NCBI GenBank assembly: GCA_002104895.1
Contig: MCFG01000379.1
Location: 27,501 to 45,000 of the forward strand
Direction: 5' to 3'
Length of the DNA stretch: 17,500 nt
From: Anaeromyces robustus
Taxonomy: Eukaryota; Neocallimastigomycota; Neocallimastigomycetes; Neocallimastigales; Neocallimastigaceae
Part shown: positions 1 to 9,253 of the stretch, one piece after another
How positions within the stretch are numbered: the first letter of the stretch is position 1
Layout of the letters: every line of letters starts with the position of its first letter
Notes under the pieces: generated by a model
Databases searched by the model: none
Seen by the model: only the letters and a program-made list of their open reading frames with translations
Told to the model about the DNA's origin: nothing
Made by a program: the position numbers and the translations under genes

Positions 1-615
1 AAAAAAAAAAAATTAAATATATATGTATATTAACAGTATGGATATGGATATTATGATACATTGTATATATATTCAAAATAAATTAAAATAAAATAGTTGA
101 AAAAGAAAAAAATTACATAAAATATTAAAAAAATAATAAATTAATAATTAAATAATTAAATATACATATATAATATATATATATATTTCTTTTCTAATTC
201 TAAATACAATTTATAAAAGAAATATATAAAAATTATTATTATTTTTATATATATCTATAATATAAGGATACAATTTCGTGAATGAATCTATAATGAAATT
301 AAATTAATGAAAAAAAAAAAATACCCAATTTGATAATAGTAATATAAAAAAAATTTATAATAATTATAATAATAATAATAGTCTTTTGTTTTGTCTGTTT
401 ATTTTTTTTCTTCTTTTTTTCTTGTTTAAATGTTCATTTGTTGTCTTTTTTGATATGTTTTTTTTTTCTTCGTTTTTTTTTTTTTTTTTTTTGTTTTTTT
501 TTGTTTTTTTTTTGTATGCGTTAGTTTTGATGGATTTATTTTGATTTATTTTACCTTTGTTTTTAATGTATATTATATATAAAAAAAAAAAAAAAAAACC
601 TCTTTTTTTTTTTTT
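1..615. other. AT-rich flank downstream of the methyltransferase gene
   Basis: A/T-only words and long T tracts with scattered G (about 380-560) dominate. No open frame or RNA gene could be recognised. The part next to 615 is the 3' untranslated region of the minus-strand gene; TTTATT words near 536-551 read AATAAA on the minus strand and could act as polyadenylation signals. Confidence 0.6.
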
Positions 616-617
616 TT
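581..617. repeat. A18-CCTC-T15 inverted repeat just past the methyltransferase stop
   Basis: Eighteen A (581-598), CCTC (599-602) and fifteen T (603-617). In the minus-strand transcript this starts inside the stop codon and would fold as an A-tract paired with a U-tract around a GAGG loop. Homopolymers are common throughout the window, so chance is possible. Confidence 0.6.
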
Positions 618-879
618 ATATTAAATTCCATTGTTTTTGACATTCCCTTATAACATCACTAATATCAATACTATATCTATAATGTTCAAACATCATATTT
701 AATAATCTTTCATAATATTCATTTTGTAAAATAAGATACCTTTTATATATAATAATATTAATATTTATAAATATAATAATAATAATAATAAGTATTATAA
801 AATATATATATATATAAAATAATTATTTTATAAATATTAGAATCATAATCTTATATATTATTTATATATATATATTCTT

Positions 880-920
<41 letters not shown>

Positions 921-1182
921 TTTTTAAACTTACTTCATATTTAATGATTGCATATCAATAACAAAATCTTCATCAATTTCATTTTCTATAATATGGGATA
1001 CAACCATTTTTTCATCTTTTAATAATTTATGCCAATTAATGGTTCCAATATTTGTAATTTCATTTATTTTTTCATTAACATCAAATAAATAATTTATTAA
1101 TTCTTCATTTACTCCTTTGAAATTTTGACAAAATATATACCTATTTAAAAAAAAAAAAAGTTTTATTTATATATAAATAATT

Positions 1183-1213
<31 letters not shown>

Positions 1214-1249
1214 AATTATATATAAATTATATATATATATATTATTTAT

Positions 1250-1284
<35 letters not shown>

Positions 1285-1611
1285 TTTAGTTATTTATTTA
1301 TTTTGTTATACTTTATTTTATTATTTACCTTTTACAATTATTTATACTTGTTGAAACAGAATTAACGACTGAAAATTTTTCAAAATGAGCTGCTAATATA
1401 TACATAAGTTCCACTGTAAATGATTGATATAAATCATAAACTTTTAAAATTATATTACCACCATGATTTAATGTTGATAAAGCAATAATAATTTGTATAA
1501 GTAATTTTTGATAGTAATCTTCTTCAATATTTTCTTGAAGTAAATCTTCATCATCATGATCAAGCGTCTAATTTTATATAAATTATATTAATAAAATTAT
1601 AAATAATTAAA

Positions 1612-1662
<51 letters not shown>

Positions 1663-3517
1663 TAGATTTGAATTTATATATATATATATATATATTTTTT
1701 TTATTATAAATGAAATTTATATTATATATGAACTTACAAATCCTGAACAAACTAAATCCATTTTATCCGTTACAGATTCAATAAATTTTTTTATATTTTC
1801 ATTTTTCAAGTTTAAGTCTTTAATATATATATATATATAATGTTTATTAATGAAAAAAATAATATTTATGATTATTAAAAAAATTTTTTTTTTTTTATTA
1901 TTAAATATTAATAATATTTATATATTATTGTTATTATTATATAATACTAATAAAAGTTAAAATATATATATATATATTAAAAAAATTAACCTTTTTCACA
2001 ATCATAAACTGAAATATTAATATTTTCATCATTTTTTGGAATAAATGCATCACCATGAATATTATTCTCTTTTATATTATATATATGACCTGTAACATTT
2101 ATATTATTTTTTCTTGCCTTCCATATAAGATATTCTAAATTTTACAAAAAAAAAAATAACAATAATAATTTATAAATAATATATATGCATATATATATAT
2201 TTAATATAACATATAACATATATATATATAAGAATAATAATTCTATTTGAATAATAAAAGAAAATATATATAACATATATACCTGTAAAACTTCCTTTAC
2301 TAAATATATCAATAAATTTCTATAATAATATCCAAATAAAATAAATACATTATTATTAATTATTATTATTTAATTAATATTAATTTTTACTAATTATTTA
2401 AAATATTTACAAAAGAACTTTGGTCTTCCCTAGGAATTTCAAATATTTTACATATATTATCAAGAGCAGCAATACTAACAATATTATCAGTTTTGAAATT
2501 TGGAATTGATTTTATTTTATATAAAGGATTACAATAAAAGCAAGTATTTCTAATAATGAATAAATTTTTAAGCACTTTATTCTATAAAATATAATAATTT
2601 CATATTTAAAATATATATACGTATATATTTATATTTAAAATGTAAAATGTATATATATAAGAAATTTGATAAAATGAGTTTTTAATTTTATATTATAATA
2701 ATAATATTATTATTATTATTAATAGTTGAAATTACTTTTAAACTTTTATATTTTTTATTTAATGAAGGATCACTAAATAACGTATAATCAGGTATTTTTG
2801 CCTATAATTGAAAAAAAAATAAAATAAAATAAAAAAATAGAACAAATATTTCAAAAATTTATAATTTTTAAAAGAAAATAAAATGATTAGAAATTTTAAA
2901 ACTAAAATTTTTATTAAAATTTTTATTTTTTTTTTTTCATATATATATATATATAATATAAATAATTCTGTTTAAAATATAATAATATAATATAATAAAA
3001 TATAATATATTACTTTTTCTTCTTTCATATTATATCTTAATTCAATATTTGAAACTTCAGTATTATCGAAATTTTTAATATTTTGTTTAAAAAACTTTTC
3101 CACATTTATTCTTTCAACAGCTAATATTTTTATTATTAATATTAATATTTAATATTAATTAATAAGAAAAAAATAAAATAAAATAATTTATTTATTAAAT
3201 TATAAAGATATGAATATAATTATTTATTTTTCATACCAGTATAAGCTAACTAATAAAAAAAATTAATTGAAAATATAAATGATGTTATAATTATATTTTA
3301 TATATATATTATAATTAATAAAAAATTTTTAATATAATAATTTTCTTTTTTTTTAAAAAAAAAAAAAATAAAAATTATATATATTTAATAGAATTTATTT
3401 TACTTGTTGATATTTTTGTAAATCTCTATAATTTGGTGGGTCATAACTTGACTCCATTTCTGTATTAACATAATCAATATCATCTTCAGAGTATGGTACA
3501 TAAGTTAAATGATTCAT
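616..3517 (-). CDS. CMTR1-like cap 2'-O-ribose methyltransferase homologue, probably inactive (11 exons, 433 aa)
   Basis: Exons, in transcript order on the minus strand: 3404-3517, 3237-3249, 3014-3120, 2736-2801, 2411-2581, 2283-2319, 1991-2134, 1738-1817, 1329-1567, 934-1140, 616-739. They total 1302 nt, all junctions keep phase, and the stop TAA is at 616-618. Ten introns of 91-212 nt have GT..AG ends; one donor is the weak GTTAAT. Similarity to the FtsJ-type cap methyltransferase CMTR1 is judged by eye: a CNP motif at residues 117-119; a SAM-loop region at 158-172 ending in FTEYLIW; the helix and Lys286 of ILKVYD (expected FICKTFD); a stretch near 318-328 ending KRYIFC (expected SERYVVC); and a C-terminal IRECQKQWNLI (CMTR1-like IRKECLRLWGIP). 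It lacks the G-patch, guanylyltransferase-like and WW regions of animal CMTR1. The glycine-rich SAM motif and two expected catalytic residues appear lost (see findings). The family role would be cap1 methylation in the nucleus; here RNA or cap binding without catalysis is inferred. Start chosen at the first ATG of the open first exon. It lies head-to-tail with Rpl10 copy A. Confidence 0.75.
881..918. repeat. T38 homopolymer in a methyltransferase intron
   Basis: Thirty-eight T in a row, the longest homopolymer in the window, inside the last intron (740-933), 15 nt from the donor end. On the transcript it is poly-A. Its length is likely to vary between isolates and sequencing reads. Confidence 0.9.
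1250..1281. repeat. (TTAG)8 tetranucleotide microsatellite in an intron
   Basis: Eight perfect TTAG units within the intron between exons 9 and 10 of the methyltransferase gene. It reads (CTAA)n on the coding strand. It is not a fungal telomere repeat (TTAGGG) and sits between coding exons. Confidence 0.9.
1612..1661. repeat. (AAT)n microsatellite in an intron
   Basis: About 16 AAT units in the intron between exons 8 and 9 of the methyltransferase gene (1568-1737). It is followed by an AT dinucleotide run at about 1675-1695. Confidence 0.9.
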
Positions 3518-4545
3518 TTTTATATTTTTATTTTTATTTTATTATTAATATAAATGAAATTTCAAATATAAAAAAAATGAAAAAAAAAAATTTTTTTTTT
3601 TATTTTTATATGTTTTTTTTTTTTTTCAACTTAAAATTTTAATTAAATAAATTAAAATAAATTAAAAAAAAAATTATTGGTGATTTAATAATAAATAATA
3701 AAATATGGAGAACAACATAATACCATAACAACATATATAACAAACATATAACAAACATATAACAAACATATATAACATATAAGAAATCAAAATATTGAAT
3801 CTATTCTAATCTACTTTACAAAACAAACAAACAAATAAATAAATTAGAAAAAATAAAAAATAATAAAATAGACTTCTTCACTTTTAACAACAATAATCAT
3901 AATAATAATGAAAATGCTTTTTTTTTGTTTTGTTTTGTTTTTTTTTTTTTTTAGTTTATTTTTTCTTGTCTGTCTAGTTGTTTATTTTATTTTATTTTTT
4001 TTTTTTTTTTTTAAGTTTTGTTTTTGTTTTGTTTTGTTTTGCTTTGTTTTTTTGTTTTTTTTTTTTTGTTTTATGTTTTATGTTTAATGTTTTAAAAATA
4101 TATATATATATATTTGATCATACAAAAATATATCTATTCTTATTTTTTATATATTTTTTTTTAATTTTTTTTATTTTATTTTTTATATTTTTTTTTTTTT
4201 TTTATTTTTGAATAAAAAATATTATTATAATATTGTTTATTTAATTGGGTTTTAGTCTCTTCTTATATATACAATACATTTTTTTTTTATTAATTATTCA
4301 TTTTATTTTTAAAAATATTTAAAAGTTTTTTTTTTTTTTTTTTTTATTCACTTAATAATAAATAATAAAAAATAATTTTTTTTTTTTTTTTAGGGATAAA
4401 ATTTGGTTTTTATTTATAATTTAAAATGTCCATGATCATGATATAGAAATAAACTTATGATAAAAAGAGTAAAAAAAAAAAAAACAATCATTTTAATAAA
4501 ATGTTTGTTTGTTTGTTCTTCACTCTTTTTATTATAATTAATTAC

Positions 4546-4631
4546 AATTAAAATAAAATATTTATTTTAATTATAAGTAAAAATATTTTTAATAAACTTA
4601 TTAAAATTAAAATAAAATATTTATTTTAATT
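4546..4631. repeat. Duplicated 27-bp palindrome in the Rpl10-A 3' flank
   Basis: The palindrome AATTAAAATAAA-ATA-TTTATTTTAATT occurs at 4546-4572 and again, perfectly, at 4605-4631. Each has 12-bp arms and a 3-nt centre, with starts 59 bp apart. It lies 110-200 bp downstream of the Rpl10-A stop codon. Confidence 0.75.
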
Positions 4632-4643
4632 ATAAAAAAAAAA

Positions 4644-4671
4644 AATATTATAAAAAAATTTTTATAATATT
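4644..4671. repeat. 13-bp-arm perfect hairpin in the Rpl10-A 3' flank
   Basis: AATATTATAAAAA (4644-4656), two A, then its exact reverse complement (4659-4671). It lies about 70 bp beyond the Rpl10-A stop and next to the duplicated palindrome, so it could affect 3'-end formation; this is inference. Confidence 0.6.
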
Positions 4672-4741
4672 ATTTTTTTTATTATTATTAATATTAATAT
4701 CTAACTTTTAAAATAAATATTTAAATTATTTATTAAATAAT

Positions 4742-6380
4742 TTAAGCACGAAGACGTTCTTGACGCTTGAAGTAGTCAGATAATCTACCATGACCATTAT
4801 CATATTTAATGTAAGAACTATAATAATATAGATTATAATTTATTTTTTTTTTCAATGGAATGTAAAAAAAAATAATATAATATATAAGATATATATATAA
4901 TATATATAAAAAAATAAATTATATTAATATTATTATATTAAATAGAATATTATACTTAATATTTTCCTTTATAAATATATATACATATATAATAAAATAT
5001 AAAATATAAAATATAAAATTTACCCATCAGTGTGAATTTTTTGGTTTTCTTTCATTTCAAGGTATTCTTCCTTAGTTAATTTAGTGAAACCCCATTTGTT
5101 GGAAACAATGATCTTTTGACGACCTGGGAACTTGTACTTAGCACGACGAAGAGATTCAACAACGGCTTCCTTGTTAGCTTCCTTACAACGGATGGACATA
5201 AGGACTTGACCAATGTTGACACGAGCAACAGTACCGTTTGGCTTACCGAAAGCACCACGCATACCAGTTTGAAGTCTATCAGCACCGGCACATGAAAGCA
5301 TCTTGTTGATACGAATAACGTGGAATGGGTGAACTCTGATTCTCATGTGGAAGGAATCCTTACCAGCAACCTTAGTGATGTACTTGTTGGCACAAATACG
5401 AGCAGCTTCAAGAGCTTCAGAAGAAATTTGTTGGTATTCATCAGAAAGTAAGTGAACAGTACATGGGAATTCATCAACGGTAGCCTTCTTACGACCTAAA
5501 TCGAAGATTCTGATCTTTGGATCTGGAACACCACGACAGAAACGAGATTTTGGGTATGGCTTGTTCTTACAGTATCTATAACATCTAGCCTATTTTATAA
5601 ATAAAATAATAAAATTAAATAAAATATATAAAGTAATAATAAAATAATTAATATTTTTCTTTTTTTTTTTACTTATTTATTTATATATATATATAAAATT
5701 TAATTTTAAATGAATTTCAAATTTCTTAAAAAAATTACAAATTTCTAATTTCTAATTTCAAATCAAAAATTAATTATTAAATATATATATATATATATTT
5801 AATAATTATGAAAAAAAAAATATATCAATACTAATTTGTTGTTAAAAAAAAAATTAAATTCTATTTATAAAATTTAACAATGAAATTTCTAAATTTTCAA
5901 ATTTTTTTTTTTTTAATCTTATTTTCAATAATAAAATATATTACATCTTTAAATGAATATCTTTTTTAATATTTTTTTTAATATTTTATTCTTAAATCTT
6001 TATTTTTATTTCTATTATTTAATACATAAATAATAATTTACTATTAAAAATGAATTTATTTATATACAAAATTAAAAAAGATGATAATTTCATTTTATCC
6101 TTTTTATTCTTTATATCTAAAAAAAACAATAAGCCATTTAATATTAAACTTTTATTGTATTATTTCATGTTTATTTAACAATCTTTATAATATTTTTTTT
6201 TTTTACATCCATTATTATTCTTAGTTTTAATTAATTAATTCTTCTAAAATCATTTTATTTTATTGTTACTATTATTTATTAAGTTGAATATATCTATATA
6301 TATATTTTTTCATTTTCATTCCAAAAATTTTTAAATTAAAATAATAAGTATTTATGAATGCTTACTGGACGACGACCCAT
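4742..6380 (-). CDS. rpl10: 60S ribosomal protein uL16 (Rpl10), copy A, 3 exons, 218 aa
   Basis: Exons on the minus strand: 6366-6380 (MGRRP), 5024-5589, 4742-4817; stop TAA at 4742-4744. Intron 1 is 776 nt (GTAAGC..TAG, phase 0 after codon 5) and intron 2 is 206 nt (GTAAAT..TAG, phase 2 inside Gly194). The product starts [16 protein letters not shown], typical of eukaryotic uL16, and 218 residues is close to the usual 213-221. The conserved core [20 protein letters not shown] (residues 90-109) includes Arg98, the position mutated in human leukaemia. It is followed by the flexible loop beside the peptidyl-transferase centre. In the family, the protein joins the pre-60S particle late, with Sqt1 and Nmd3, and is needed for subunit joining. 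Codons favour C- or G-ending forms (AAG, TTC, AAC), unlike the methyltransferase gene, as expected for strong expression. The upstream minus-strand leader is A-rich. Confidence 0.97.
5772..5807. repeat. 36-bp perfect AT palindrome in Rpl10-A intron 1
   Basis: AATTATTAAAT flanks an AT dinucleotide core, with the exact reverse complement on the other side, giving 18-bp arms and no spacer. It lies in the 776-nt first intron, which holds no other recognisable feature such as a C/D or H/ACA snoRNA. Confidence 0.6.
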
Positions 6381-7199
6381 TTTGTATTTTTTGTTTTTGT
6401 TTTTTGTTTTTTTTAATTTAAATTAAATTTATATTAATATAGTTTTCTTTTTTTCCCTTTACTAAATTATTTGATGTATTTTTTTTTTTTTTTTAATAAT
6501 ACTTTTTTTTTTTTTTTTTATTCCTAAAAGTAAAATTAAAAATAATATATAAAATTGTTGTTTTTTAAAAAAAAAAAAATTTTTTTAAAGACGATTTTTA
6601 TACTATTTATACTAAAGAAATTTTTTTTTTTTTTTTTTTTAATTATTATTATAAAATAATAAGAAATAAATAATAAATAATAATAAATAATATATATAAA
6701 TTATATAAATTTAAAAATAGAATTAATAAAATAATAAAAAATATAATGTAATGTAATATATTAATAAATATATTATTAATATCAAATCTATTGAATATGC
6801 GGATCTGAATCCACTTGAAAAGATAAAAAATCAATTATTAAACTATTAAATATAATAATAATAGTTAATAATAATAATACTAATAATAATATACCAACTT
6901 TGTTATACTGTTAATGAATTATTATATATTACAAAAAAAAAAAAATAAAATAAAATTAAAAAAAAATAAAAAATAAATATAAAAGCTAAGTATTTTTTTT
7001 TATATTAGTAAATAATTATTAATATAAATATTTAGATAAAATTTGTCAAAAAAAAAATTATAATAATATCATAATATCTCTGTCAATTTTTATATAAAAT
7101 AAAATATAATAATTAAATATAAATATTAATTTCAATACTATTCAATAAATTATCTTTTCTACTCTATATAGAATTAATTAAAAATGAAAAGTGAAATTC
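6381..7199. other. Rpl10-A upstream region and AT-rich spacer
   Basis: Immediately upstream of the Rpl10-A start the minus strand is A-rich (AAAAACAAAAAATACAAAATG), a plausible leader. T tracts at 6480-6494 and 6507-6519 and further homopolymers follow. Apart from the possible transposase scrap at 6781-6846, nothing gene-like is seen. Confidence 0.4.
6781..6846 (+). pseudogene. Possible DDE-transposase C-terminal scrap (Tc1/mariner type)
   Basis: The plus strand reads IKSIEYADLNPLEKIKNQLL before a stop two codons later. The centre resembles the well-known SPDLNPIENLWxxLK motif of Tc1/mariner and IS630-type transposases, which carries the second or third catalytic acid's neighbourhood. Stops lie close upstream in frame and nothing else of a transposase is visible. 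If real, it is an ancient, heavily decayed fragment. The match is short, so chance cannot be excluded. Confidence 0.3.
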
Positions 7200-8160
7200 T
7201 TTTTATCCATAAAATAATTATTATTAATTATTATTATTATTATCATTTATTATTTATTATTATTTATTATTTATTATTATTTATTTATTATTATTATTTA
7301 TTTATTATTATTAACTTAAAATTTCATATATTTTCACATATTTTTATTGTAAAATAATGTATTATCTATCAATATATTGTTTAACAATATTATTTTTTAT
7401 GATAATATTTTCAAATTGAATTGATTATATATAATAATTAATATTTTATAATATACAGAATATTTTAAAAAAAAAAGTAACACAATGATATATCTATTAT
7501 TTTAAAATAAAAGAAAATAAAAGAAAAAGATATCTAGTAATTTATCTTTTTTTTTTTTTATTCTTTTTATTATTATTATTTTTTTTTTCTAAATGGATTT
7601 GAATCCACAAATGAAATATTTTTTAAAAAAAAAAAAAACCTTTTATTATTTATAATAATTTTATTTCATTAATATTTAAGGTTTTCTCATCTTAACCATA
7701 TTATATTATTTTAGTTAATCTACTCTATTTTTTTTTCTTTTAATAAAATAATTTTAATTAAGGGATTAACTAATTAAATAATTTAAATAATTGAAATAAT
7801 TTAAATAATTAACTAAGTAATTATTAATGGTTAAAATGTTAAATAGGATTTATTATTATTATTAATAATTATTAATATTAGTTAATCTGTTTATTCAAAA
7901 TTGATTATATAAAAATAAAAATAATAAAATAAAAAATAAAAAATAAAGAAATAAGAATCTCACAAATAATAATTTTTAACAATAATTTTTATATTCGTTT
8001 TTTTTTTTTTTTTTTTAATATCTTAATGTGCCCAATTAAACCAAAATTATGATAATAAATAAATCCATATTTATATAATATTTGGATATTTGTCAAAAGT
8101 TATTAATACAAACTAACACACCTTAAATTTAATGTTAATTAAAATGTGGTTAAGTAGTTA
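7200..8160. other. AT-rich spacer with ATT-type repeats
   Basis: It holds TTATTATTTATT repeats (about 7217-7315), a tandem pair of 18-bp units AAATAATTTAAATAATT+G/A (7776-7811), and a less simple stretch at about 8020-8160 with no open frame. GGATTTGAATCCAC at about 7594-7607 resembles GGATCTGAATCCAC at 6800-6813. Confidence 0.4.
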
Positions 8161-8211
8161 GAAAATATTCTGTATTTAAATAATAATAATAATATAAAGA
8201 AGTAAAAAGAG

Positions 8212-8230
8212 AATAATAATAATAATAATA

Positions 8231-8299
<69 letters not shown>
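8212..8299. repeat. (AAT)n microsatellite, about 88 bp
   Basis: Nearly perfect AAT units with one phase slip near 8230. The long isoleucine-rich minus-strand frame across it is a translation artefact of the repeat. Confidence 0.95.
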
Positions 8300-8461
8300 T
8301 AAATCAATAAATATTAACATTAATATTAACAATAATAACATAATTAAATATTTTTATTTTATTATAATAATAATAATAATAAAAACTACTTTTGTTCATT
8401 TAATATTTTATTATTGTTATTATTGTTATTATTATTGAGTTTTATTTAACATTATTCAATT

Positions 8462-8515
8462 TCACATATAATAATATATTTTTTTAAAAAAAAAAAGTAT
8501 TATTATTATATGTGA
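8462..8515. repeat. 54-bp hairpin with perfect 15-bp arms
   Basis: TCACATATAATAATA at 8462-8476 is matched by its exact reverse complement at 8501-8515. The 24-nt spacer is a T7-A11 type run that could itself pair. The arms include G/C positions, which makes this more notable than the AT-only palindromes around it. It could be a decayed miniature element or a transcribed hairpin; no target duplication was identified. Confidence 0.6.
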
Positions 8516-8603
8516 GAATTATGGAAATATATATTACAATTGATACTTGCTCTTGATTATTATTACTTGTTATTATTAATAAGAAAAGAATTTCTTCTTT
8601 TAA

Positions 8604-8633
8604 TTTTATTTTATTTTATTTTATTTTATTTTA
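8604..8633. repeat. (TTTTA)6 pentanucleotide repeat
   Basis: Six perfect units. Related runs occur at 9461-9480 and, on the other strand, at about 9837-9861. Confidence 0.9.
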
Positions 8634-8992
8634 AAGTTATTTATTTAATAATTCATTTCATTAGTTTTTTATAAATTATAAATTATAAAATTGTTATAAT
8701 ATTTTTCGATTAGGAATTTGGAAAATTTTGAGAGATTAATAATAACCAAACCCTTTACTAATAATTATTAATAATTTGAGAAAATTTTTATTAATTAAAA
8801 TTTTAAATTGATTTAAATGAATTAATAATAATTAATAATAAATAATAAATATTAAATAAAGTTAATTATAATTATAATTAATTAAAGAGAATATATGAAC
8901 CATAAAAAGAGAAGATAAAAGATGAAAGAGAAGAAAAGATAAAAGAAAATATAAAAAAATATATAAAAAAAAATATAAAAGAAAATAATAAT

Positions 8993-9031
<39 letters not shown>

Positions 9032-9216
9032 TGTTAATAATAAATAATAAATAATGAATAATGAATAATAAAAAATTAAATAATTAAATAAATAAATAAA
9101 ATTTGTTTGTTGTTGTTGTTGTTATTGAATATTGGAAATAAATAATAATTAAAAAAGAAAACTTATCATCTTATAAAACATTTATGCTGCTATTATTCTA
9201 TTTATGAATAAAATAA

Positions 9217-9253
<37 letters not shown>

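Larger units (their letters stand above)
3518..4741. other. Intergenic region: methyltransferase promoter side and Rpl10-A 3' flank
   Basis: The part next to 3517 must hold the leader and promoter of the minus-strand methyltransferase gene. It contains A and T tracts, ACATATAACA-type short repeats (3730-3785) and T/G-rich pyrimidine runs (3915-4080). The part nearest 4741 is the Rpl10-A 3' untranslated region, with TTTATT (AATAAA on the minus strand) near 4728. No TATA box can be singled out in this composition. The open T-rich frame at 3978-4211 is not a gene. Confidence 0.5.

Noticed and set aside
1250-1281. Telomere-like TTAG repeat
   Set aside because: It lacks the TTAGGG unit, is only 32 bp long and lies inside an intron between coding exons, so an ordinary microsatellite is the better reading.
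3978-4211. Plus-strand open frame of about 77 codons rich in Phe
   Set aside because: It is the translation of T-rich homopolymer sequence in the methyltransferase upstream region, with no family resemblance or coding-like codon use.
5076-5291. Second minus-strand frame inside Rpl10-A (and its twin at 10851-11066)
   Set aside because: It is an out-of-frame shadow of the Rpl10 middle exon, duplicated only because the exon itself is duplicated.
5590-6365. Intronic snoRNA in the long first intron of Rpl10-A
   Set aside because: Ribosomal-protein introns often host snoRNAs, but no paired C (RTGATGA) and D (CTGA) boxes or H/ACA motif was found on the coding strand.
8150-8341. Minus-strand frame with a long isoleucine run
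   Set aside because: It is the translation of the (AAT)n microsatellite.
7200-9031. CRISPR-like or regularly spaced repeats
   Set aside because: The repeats are tri- to penta-nucleotide microsatellites without unique spacers.
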